Below are positions 35,433 to 42,877 of a stretch of DNA of 64,000 bases, in pieces (position 1 is the stretch's first letter; each line of letters starts with the position of its first letter). A program made the position numbers and the translations under genes. This DNA is from Hephaestia caeni. Lineage in GTDB: Bacteria > Pseudomonadota > Alphaproteobacteria > Sphingomonadales > Sphingomonadaceae. The notes under the pieces are model-generated. The model was not told the DNA's origin, did not search any database, and saw only the letters and a program-made list of their open reading frames with translations. The stretch spans positions 248,001-312,000 of the forward strand of contig NZ_QXDC01000003.1 in NCBI RefSeq assembly GCF_003550065.1, read 5' to 3'.

Positions 35433-37664
35433 GTGAGCAGAACGCAACGGGGGGCGAGGTGCGCCCTCGCGGCGGCGACGGCATGGGCGGCATTGATGGC
35501 GGCCCCCGCCTCGGCGCAGTCGGATATTCCGCTCCAGCCGTTTCCGGTGAACCACGAACTGCGGGTCGATTCGGGTGCCGACGCGCGCTTCCTGCTCGAT
35601 GGCCCGGCGGGCAAATACGGGTTCATCGAGGTGCGGGACGGCCACCTCTACCGTCCCGACGGCAAGCGCTTTCGCTGCTGGGGCGTCAACCTGACCGGCT
35701 TCAGCCTCGGCTCGGTGGAAATCCCCCCGCGTGCCGAAGCGACCGAGATGGCCGCCGAGCTGGCGCGGCTGGGCATCAATTGCGTGCGCCTGCACTTTCT
35801 CGATCTGCCGAAGACGCAGACCATGAAGGCGACCGGCGATCTCGGCCCCGATCCGGTGCCCGTCAAGCAGATGCCTTCGGGGCTGATCGCCGACGGCACG
35901 ACCTCGCAGGTGCTCGATCCCGAAGCGCTCGACCGGCTCGACTTCATGTTCGCCGAACTCAAGAAGAACGGCATCTACGTCGATTTCAACCTCAACGTCG
36001 GGCGCACCTATCGCGCCGGCGACAAGGTGCCCGACTATAAGCTGATCGGTAGCGCCAAGGCCTATACCTATTTCGGCCCCGAGCTGATCGCGTTGCAGAA
36101 GGACTATGCGAAGAAGCTGCTCGACCACACCAACCGCTATACCGGGCTGCGCTATGCCGATGACCCGGCGGTGATGACCGTCGAGGTGGTCAACGAGAAC
36201 TCGCTGCTCGAATTCTGGATGCGCAACTGGCTGCGCGGCGAACGCGTCGACGGCGGGGAGAATCTCCAGCTCGACATGACGCCGCATTATCAGGCGATCC
36301 TCGTCGGCATGTACAACGACTGGCTGGCGAAGAATCGCACGCCCGCCGAGATCGCCGAGCTGCACCGGATGGCAGGCGTGGCCGCAGGCCAGCCGATCCC
36401 GTTCATGCGCCGCGGCGACCATCCCGAGGCCCCGCGCCTCAGGCTCGATGCCGAGCTTGCCTTCATCACCCAGGTCGAGATCGACTTCCACGCCGAGATG
36501 AAGCGCTTCCTGAAGGATGAGGTCGGCGTCAAATCGCCGATCGTGCCGCTGGCGGACCACACCTATTTCATCGCCAACCAGCCCTTGATGCGCACCGCGG
36601 TCAAATCCGACATCGTCGATGCCCATGTCTATTGGCAGCATCCCGCGATCTACGGCCGCCGCAACGAGCCGATGGTCAATTCGCCCGAACGCTCGATCAT
36701 CCAGAAGCTCGCGCGCAGCGCGACGGTGGGCAAGCCGTTCACGGTGAGCGAGGTCAACCACCCCTATCCCAGCGACTATGGTTCGGAGATGATCCCCATC
36801 CTCGCTTCCTACGCCGCACTCCAGGACTGGGATGGCATCTTCTTCTATACCTATGAGACCAAGCTCCACGGCAAATGGACGCCGCATATCACCGGGGAGT
36901 TCGATATCACGCTCGATCCGGTGAAGATGGCGCAGATGCCGGCGGGAGCGATGATCTTCCTGCGCGGCGACGTGTCGGCGGCGAAGGAAGTGATGACGCG
37001 CTCCTATTCGACCGACCAGATCAGCGAGGCCTCGCGGATGCCGCGTGCGGCGATGCCTTATTATACGCCCGGCTTCGACATGAAGCTGCCGCTGGTCCAC
37101 GGCTCGCGGGTGTCGTGCCTCGACTGCAAGCCCAGCCTGCCCGCCCCGCTGCCCGAGATGGACCCGATCGTCTCCGACACCGGCGAACTGCGCTGGCAGA
37201 CCGACGACGGCAAGGATGGCATCGTCAGCGTCAACACGCCGCGCAGCCAGGCGCTGGTCGGGTTCGTCAGCGCCAATCGCGAGGTGCAGACCCGCAACCT
37301 CTCCGCCGATATCGCCAACACCTTCGCGACCATCACGCTGTCGTCGCTCGACAACAAGCCGCTCAACCTCTCCGACCGGATGCTCCTCACCACCACCGGC
37401 AAGGTCGAGAATACCGGCCAGAAGTGGAATGCGCGCCGAGCGATGCTCTCGGACTGGGGAGGCGCGCCGACGTTGATCGAACCGATCACGGGCTGGATCC
37501 AGCTCAAGGACCTCGAGGGCGCGGTCGGCGTGTTCGCGCAGCCGCTCGACGGTTCGGCACGCCCGATCGGACCTGAGATCAGGGGCCGCATGATCGAACC
37601 GGGCTGGGAAATCGCGGTCGGCACGCCCGCCACCACCAGCTATCTGATCCGGGTCGTCCGCTAA
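35433..37664 (+). CDS. Clan GH-A glycoside hydrolase, paralogue 1 (family not assigned)
   Basis: A 743-residue secreted protein; GTG 35433 follows GGGGAGG, and the signal peptide ends at ASAQ. The middle is a (beta/alpha)8 glycosidase: YRPDGKRFRCWGVNLTG, RLGINCVRLHFLD, NGIYVDFNLNVGR, the acid/base candidate Glu about 255 in VEVVNENSLLEF and the nucleophile candidate Glu about 440 in FTVSEVNHPYPSDYG. The last ~200 residues form beta-sandwich domains. It follows the GH29 gene in a probable operon. A paralogue at 40655-42877 is almost identical except for residues about 87-211. Substrate unknown; a GH5-like enzyme is the nearest description. Confidence 0.8.
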   Translation: MSRTQRGARCALAAATAWAALMAAPASAQSDIPLQPFPVNHELRVDSGADARFLLDGPAGKYGFIEVRDGHLYRPDGKRFRCWGVNLTGFSLGSVEIPPRAEATEMAAELARLGINCVRLHFLDLPKTQTMKATGDLGPDPVPVKQMPSGLIADGTTSQVLDPEALDRLDFMFAELKKNGIYVDFNLNVGRTYRAGDKVPDYKLIGSAKAYTYFGPELIALQKDYAKKLLDHTNRYTGLRYADDPAVMTVEVVNENSLLEFWMRNWLRGERVDGGENLQLDMTPHYQAILVGMYNDWLAKNRTPAEIAELHRMAGVAAGQPIPFMRRGDHPEAPRLRLDAELAFITQVEIDFHAEMKRFLKDEVGVKSPIVPLADHTYFIANQPLMRTAVKSDIVDAHVYWQHPAIYGRRNEPMVNSPERSIIQKLARSATVGKPFTVSEVNHPYPSDYGSEMIPILASYAALQDWDGIFFYTYETKLHGKWTPHITGEFDITLDPVKMAQMPAGAMIFLRGDVSAAKEVMTRSYSTDQISEASRMPRAAMPYYTPGFDMKLPLVHGSRVSCLDCKPSLPAPLPEMDPIVSDTGELRWQTDDGKDGIVSVNTPRSQALVGFVSANREVQTRNLSADIANTFATITLSSLDNKPLNLSDRMLLTTTGKVENTGQKWNARRAMLSDWGGAPTLIEPITGWIQLKDLEGAVGVFAQPLDGSARPIGPEIRGRMIEPGWEIAVGTPATTSYLIRVVR

Positions 37665-37700
37665 AAAAAAAAGCGGCCAGCACCGCGGGGGCGCTGGCCG
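37663..37700 (-). terminator. Rho-independent terminator of the TonB receptor gene
   Basis: On the minus strand an 8-bp stem (37700-37693 with 37681-37674, cggccagc/gctggccg) is followed by ten T residues (37672-37663). The T-tract overlaps the stop codon of the converging GH-A gene. Confidence 0.88.
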
Positions 37701-37763
37701 AATCGTCACGAGGGGGAAGGCACCCGCGAGCAATCGCCCGCGGACACCGCCCGCTGGCTGACG

Positions 37764-40403
37764 TCACCAGCGGAAACGAACACCTACCGTGAACTGGCGA
37801 TCATCGTACGAACGGCCGTTGGGCTGAAGCGGCGTTCCGTAATAGGTCACCGATTTCGTGCGGGTCAGATTGCTGCCTTCGAAGGTCAGCGAGACCTGGC
37901 TGGTGACATCGACCGTCGCCGAGGCGTCGAGCCACCCGTAACCCTCGCGGAAGTTCGAGGCGACGCCGAGGCCGCCGTTGAGATAGGCGAGCCCCGAATA
38001 ATAGCTGCTGCGATAATTGTATGCGACACGCGCCGACACCGGCCCCTTCTCATACATCGCGATGATGTTGTAGCTGTTCGGCGACAGATTGGGCAGCGGC
38101 AGCGTCTCGCCGGCCAGCGGGCTCGGCGATTTGCTGTCGACATGCGTGTAGTTGGCCTGAAGACCCAGCCCGCTCAACAGGCCCGGCAGGAAATCGAAGA
38201 ACTGCGTGTAGCCGATCTCGACGCCCTTGATCGTGCCGTCCCCGCCGTTGATCGGCTGCGTCAGCGTATACGTATTGCCGTCGATGACGACGCCCGGTGT
38301 CGCCGAACTCGACAGGAAGCCCTTCACCTTGCGGTAGAAGCCGGCGACGTAGACCGAGCTGCTGTCGCCGAAATAATATTCGAGCGACGCATCGAGATTG
38401 TCCGAGCGCAGCGGTTCGAGATCGGGATTGCCGGAATTGGCCAGCCCCGAGGCGGGCACCACGGTGACCGACGGCGACAGGTTGTTGAAGTTCGGCCGCG
38501 TGATCGTCTTCGAGGCCGACAGGCGAAGCTGCAAATCCTCCATCAGGTGCAAGCGGAGGTTCAGCGACGGCAGCCAGTCGGTATAGCTGGTCTTGCGATT
38601 GAGCGGACGGAATCCGTCCTGCTCCAGATTCCCGTCTGCATCCGCGACATAGATCGGCACGTTGCCGACGAGGCTGCCCCGCGTGTTGACCATGCGCAGC
38701 CCGACGTTGCCATCGATGCGCACGCCAGGATCGACATCGAATTTGACCATCCCGTAAACGGCCTTGGTCTCCTCCCCGATATCGAAGGTGGACAGCGGGT
38801 TGACCGTCGGCCCCGTTGTAAAGCCGAGCTGCTGGCGGATGCCTTCGAAATCGTGACGCAGCAAATCGGTCTTCGACGTCAGGAAGTCCCGCGTGAACGC
38901 CACGTCGCCCTTCTTGGTGTAGAAATCGGGCGTATGCGTGGGCTCGAACAGATCTGGAAAGGCCGTTGCCGCCGGCGATCCGGGGGGCGCCGCGAAGAAC
39001 CGGACGGGCGTGAAATAGGCGCTCCGGTCGGCATAGCGGAAGCCCACCGCAATCTGCGTGATGGGGCCGTCCAGGTCTTGGGCGGCGTCCAGCGTCGCAG
39101 CCCACATATCGCCCTTATAATGGTTCTCGCTCAGCGTGTAATTGCCGATATTGTAGGAGCCGAGCGACGTCATATCGACGCCTTCCACCACCATCGACGG
39201 CGCCGATCCAGAATTGTCCTGATGCACGATCGGCGCGACCGTCACGAGATCGAGTTCGATATAGGAGAGGTCGTTCCGTGATTTCGTCCGGCTGACATCC
39301 GCCTTCAACTGGAATCCGTCACGCTGCCACTTGCCGCCGATCGAATAGGCCTGATTCTCGTCAAAGACGTCGCGCGCCGCCGCGAAGGTCGACACCCGAT
39401 CATTGGCGAACGATCCCGACTTGAAGATGTCGGTGCCGTCGAACGTGGTGAAACTGCCGGGAACCGGGGCGACCGTCGGCGACGAACCCGACGCGGTCCG
39501 GACGTTCAATCCCCATTGATCGGTGATGTTGTCGAACTTCGAATAATTGCCTTGCGCGTAGAATTCGAGTTCGCTGCTGGGCCGCCATTGCAGCGCGGCG
39601 TCGATACCCTTGCGCGTACGATTGCCGATGATCGACGGGCTGTACGTGCCGTCGGGCGTGGCGATCGTCCGTCCCGGAATGATGTCGTCGCGCCCAATCG
39701 GCGCGCCCGACGAAATCCCGTCGTTCCGGAAATCGCGTTCCTGATAGGCACCGGCGATCATGATACCGATTTCGCCGATTCCCGTATCCCAGCGATCCGA
39801 CACCAGCGCCGAAAGCAGCGGTGACACCTTGTCGGCGAGATCGTTGTACCTCGCCCGCGCGCTGCCCGAGAGCGTGAAGCCATCAAAATCCAGCGGCATG
39901 TGCGTGCGCACATCGATGGTGCCGCCGATGCCGCCTTCGATCAGATCGGCGGTCGGCGCCTTGTAGACGTCGATTCCGGCGATCAGTTCCGCGGCCAGAT
40001 CCTGGAAATTGAAGTCACGCCCCGCACCGGCGGTGAACACCTCGCGGCCGTTCAACGTGGTCTCGACCTGGGAGAGGCCACGAATCGCGACACTCGATCC
40101 CTCGCCATAGTCGCGGCCGATCTGCACGCCGGTGATGCGCTGGAGCGCCTCGGTCACGTTGACGTCGGGCAGCTTGCCGATGTCTTCGGCAACGATCGAA
40201 TCGGCGATCGAATCGGAATTGCGCTTGATCTCCTGCGCGCTGCGTAGGCTGGCGCGCACGCCGGTGACGATAATGCCGCCCGCAACTGCTTCCTGCGATT
40301 GATCGGCGGCCGGTTGTTGAGCCTGGTCCTGCGCCCATGCGGGTGCGGCGACGGTGATAAGGGCGCACATGGCGGCGCCCGACATGAGTCTTCCAAAAGC
40401 CAC
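37764..40403 (-). CDS. TonB-dependent outer-membrane receptor
   Basis: An 879-residue outer-membrane importer. GTG 40403 has GGAGG six bases upstream and gives a signal peptide ending AWAQ. The TonB box region reads GGIIVTGVRASLRSAQEIKR. The plug follows (ADSIVAEDIGKLPDVNVTEALQRITGVQI, VAIRGL, EVFTAGAGRDFNFQDLAAELIAGIDVYKAPTADLIEGGIGGTI), then a ~22-strand barrel ending ...QFTVGVRFRW with terminal aromatic residue. This subtype with a long barrel is the sphingomonad/Xanthomonas oligosaccharide type. Position between two GH-A paralogues suggests it imports the glycan fragments these enzymes process. Confidence 0.95.
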   Translation of the reverse strand: MAFGRLMSGAAMCALITVAAPAWAQDQAQQPAADQSQEAVAGGIIVTGVRASLRSAQEIKRNSDSIADSIVAEDIGKLPDVNVTEALQRITGVQIGRDYGEGSSVAIRGLSQVETTLNGREVFTAGAGRDFNFQDLAAELIAGIDVYKAPTADLIEGGIGGTIDVRTHMPLDFDGFTLSGSARARYNDLADKVSPLLSALVSDRWDTGIGEIGIMIAGAYQERDFRNDGISSGAPIGRDDIIPGRTIATPDGTYSPSIIGNRTRKGIDAALQWRPSSELEFYAQGNYSKFDNITDQWGLNVRTASGSSPTVAPVPGSFTTFDGTDIFKSGSFANDRVSTFAAARDVFDENQAYSIGGKWQRDGFQLKADVSRTKSRNDLSYIELDLVTVAPIVHQDNSGSAPSMVVEGVDMTSLGSYNIGNYTLSENHYKGDMWAATLDAAQDLDGPITQIAVGFRYADRSAYFTPVRFFAAPPGSPAATAFPDLFEPTHTPDFYTKKGDVAFTRDFLTSKTDLLRHDFEGIRQQLGFTTGPTVNPLSTFDIGEETKAVYGMVKFDVDPGVRIDGNVGLRMVNTRGSLVGNVPIYVADADGNLEQDGFRPLNRKTSYTDWLPSLNLRLHLMEDLQLRLSASKTITRPNFNNLSPSVTVVPASGLANSGNPDLEPLRSDNLDASLEYYFGDSSSVYVAGFYRKVKGFLSSSATPGVVIDGNTYTLTQPINGGDGTIKGVEIGYTQFFDFLPGLLSGLGLQANYTHVDSKSPSPLAGETLPLPNLSPNSYNIIAMYEKGPVSARVAYNYRSSYYSGLAYLNGGLGVASNFREGYGWLDASATVDVTSQVSLTFEGSNLTRTKSVTYYGTPLQPNGRSYDDRQFTVGVRFRW

Positions 40404-40484
40404 GTTAATCCTCCCCTGATTTCGCCATTCCACCGGCGATGGTCCTGCCCTCCCTTCCCTCTGCCTGGCGCAAGAATCTTACAT

Positions 40485-40553
40485 TGTGGAAGGTTGGTCC
40501 ACATTATTTACATCGTTGGTGTGATGAGTACAACACTAATCTGGTATAATGAG
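40485..40553. promoter_or_regulatory. Divergent control region of TonB receptor and GH-A paralogue 2
   Basis: Two elements are visible in this AT-rich gap. One is an inverted repeat tgtgga-N7-tccaca (40485-40503). The other is ctggtataatgag (40541-40553), matching the operator-like motif near 20010 at 12 of 13 positions and near 28671 at 11 of 13. They lie 82-150 bases upstream of the receptor start and 102-170 bases upstream of the GH-A start. Confidence 0.55.
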
Positions 40554-40654
40554 ATGAAGTCGGCTAGGCCGTTGCCGGCGTGACTACCATAATGTGTCAT
40601 ATTGTTGCATTTTGTGGGATAACAGCCGGGGCCACCGGCAAGGGGAGGGAAAGC

Positions 40655-42877
40655 ATGAAGCAATTGATCGGCGCAGGTGTATTGGCCGGACTCGTCGGCG
40701 CATTCGCGGGGCCGGTGGTGGCGCAGGACATCCCGCTCCAGCCGTTTCCGGTGAACCATGAACTGCGGGTCGATTCGGGCGCCGACGCGCGCTTCCTGCT
40801 CGATGGCCCGGCGGGCAAATACGGCTTCATCGAAGTGCGCGACGGCCATCTCTATCGCCCCGACGGCAAGCGCTTCCGCTGCTGGGGCGTCAACATGACT
40901 GGCTGGGCGGTCGGCTCCGAGGAAATCCCGTCACATAAGGATGCCGACATCTATGCCGCCGAGTTGGCGCGGCTGGGCGTCAATTGCGTGCGCCTGCACT
41001 TCCTCGATCGCCCCGACACCGAAAACCCGGTGCGCAACGAAGGCGCCGACAGGTCGCCGACAGCCGGTCCGTTCACGCATGGCCCGCGCGGCCTGATTCG
41101 CGGTGACGTCGACAACAGCCAGGAATTCAACGCCGAGCGGCTCGACAATCTCGATTACTGGGTCGCGCAGCTCAAGAAGAACGGCATCTACGTCAATTTC
41201 AACCTCAACGTCGGCCGCCGCTTCAAGGCAGGTGACGGCGTTCCCGACGCCGATTTGCTCGGGCCGGCAAAGGGCTTCACCTATTTCGGCCCCGAGCTGA
41301 TCGCATTGCAGAAGGACTATGCGAAGAAGCTGCTGGGGCACACCAACCGCTATACCGGGCTGCGCTACGCCGATGATCCGGCGGTGATGACCGTCGAGGT
41401 CGTCAACGAGAACTCGCTGCTCGAATTCTGGATGCGCAACTGGTTGCGCGGCGAGCGCGTCGACGGCGGGGAAAATCTCCAGCTCGACATGACGCCGCAT
41501 TATCAGGCGATCCTCGTCGGCATGTACAACGACTGGCTGGCGAAGAACCGCACACCCGCCGAGATCGCCGAACTGCACCGGATGGCGGGCGTGGCCGCCG
41601 GCCAGCCGATCCCGTTCATGCGCCGCGGCGACCATCCCGAGGCCCCGCGCCTCCGCCTCGATGCCGAGCTTGCCTTCATCACCCAGGTCGAGATCGACTT
41701 CCACGCCGAGATGAAGCGCTTCCTGCGAGACGAGGTCGGCGTCAAATCGCCGATCGTGCCGCTGGCCGATCACACCTATTTCATCGCCAACCAGCCCTTG
41801 ATGCGCACCGCGATGAAATCGGACGTGCTCGATGCGCACGTTTATTGGCAGCACCCGGCAATCTACGGCCGCCGCAACGAGCCGATGGTCAATTCACCCG
41901 AACTCTCGATCATCCAGAAGCTCGCGCGCTCGGCCACTGTCGGCAAGCCGTATACGGTGAGCGAGGTCAACCATCCCTATCCCAGCGACTATGGCTCGGA
42001 GATGATCCCCATCCTCGCTTCCTACGCCGCGCTCCAGGACTGGGATGGCATCTTCTTCTACACGTTCGAAACCAAGATCAGCGGCAAGTGGACGCCGATG
42101 ATCGGCGATCATTTCGATATCACGCTCGATCCGGTGAAGATGGCGCAGATGCCGGCGGGAGCGATGATCTTCCTGCGCGGTGACGTGTCGGCGGCGAAGG
42201 AAGTGATGACGCGCTCCTATTCGACCGACCAGATCAGCGAGGCCTCGCGGATGCCACGCGCGGCGATGCCTTATTACACGCCCGGCTTCGACATGAAGCT
42301 GCCGCTGGTCCACGGCTCGCGGGTGTCGTGCCTCGATTGCAAGCCGAGCCTGCCCGCCCCGTTGCCCGAGATGGACCCGATCATCTCCGACACCGGCGAA
42401 CTGCGCTGGCAGACCGACGACGGCAAGGATGGGCTGGTTACGATCAACACCCCGCGCAGCCAGGCGCTGGTCGGGTTCGTCAGCGCCAATCGCGAGGTCC
42501 AGACGCGCAACCTATCCGCCGACATCGCCAACACCTTCGCCACCATCACACTGTCGTCGCTCGACAACAAGCCGCTCAACCTTTCCGACCGGATGCTCCT
42601 CACCACCACCGGCAAGGTCGAAAATACCGGCGCCGAATGGGACAAGCGCCGCGCGATGCTGACCAATTGGGGCACCGCCCCCACCGTGATCGAACCGATC
42701 ACCGGCTGGATCCAGCTCAAGGACCTCGAAGGCGCGGTCGGCGTGTTCGCGCAGCCGCTCGACGGCTCAGCGCGCCCGATCGGGCCGGAGATCAGGGGCC
42801 GCATGATCGAACCGGGCTGGGAAATCGCGGTCGGCACCCCGGCCACCACCAGCTATCTGATCCGGGTCGTCCGCTAA
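40655..42877 (+). CDS. Clan GH-A glycoside hydrolase, paralogue 2 (family not assigned)
   Basis: A 740-residue secreted paralogue of the gene at 35433. ATG 40655 follows GGGGAGGGAAAGC; the signal peptide ends PVVAQ. The first ~60 mature residues and everything from TYFGPELIALQKDY onward are nearly identical to paralogue 1, including the two candidate catalytic Glu motifs (VVNENSLLEF, SEVNHPYPSDYG). The intervening ~125 residues differ strongly: for example FLDRPDTENPVRNEGADRSP replaces FLDLPKTQTMKATGDLGP. Its stop codon overlaps the GH78 start (TAATG), so it is coupled to an alpha-L-rhamnosidase, whereas paralogue 1 follows a fucosidase. Confidence 0.8.
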   Translation: MKQLIGAGVLAGLVGAFAGPVVAQDIPLQPFPVNHELRVDSGADARFLLDGPAGKYGFIEVRDGHLYRPDGKRFRCWGVNMTGWAVGSEEIPSHKDADIYAAELARLGVNCVRLHFLDRPDTENPVRNEGADRSPTAGPFTHGPRGLIRGDVDNSQEFNAERLDNLDYWVAQLKKNGIYVNFNLNVGRRFKAGDGVPDADLLGPAKGFTYFGPELIALQKDYAKKLLGHTNRYTGLRYADDPAVMTVEVVNENSLLEFWMRNWLRGERVDGGENLQLDMTPHYQAILVGMYNDWLAKNRTPAEIAELHRMAGVAAGQPIPFMRRGDHPEAPRLRLDAELAFITQVEIDFHAEMKRFLRDEVGVKSPIVPLADHTYFIANQPLMRTAMKSDVLDAHVYWQHPAIYGRRNEPMVNSPELSIIQKLARSATVGKPYTVSEVNHPYPSDYGSEMIPILASYAALQDWDGIFFYTFETKISGKWTPMIGDHFDITLDPVKMAQMPAGAMIFLRGDVSAAKEVMTRSYSTDQISEASRMPRAAMPYYTPGFDMKLPLVHGSRVSCLDCKPSLPAPLPEMDPIISDTGELRWQTDDGKDGLVTINTPRSQALVGFVSANREVQTRNLSADIANTFATITLSSLDNKPLNLSDRMLLTTTGKVENTGAEWDKRRAMLTNWGTAPTVIEPITGWIQLKDLEGAVGVFAQPLDGSARPIGPEIRGRMIEPGWEIAVGTPATTSYLIRVVR

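Noticed and set aside
42328..42876. In-frame upstream extension of the first GH78 gene
   Set aside because: It overlaps the GH-A coding sequence in another frame. The ATG at 42877 in the TAATG overlap starts a proper signal sequence.
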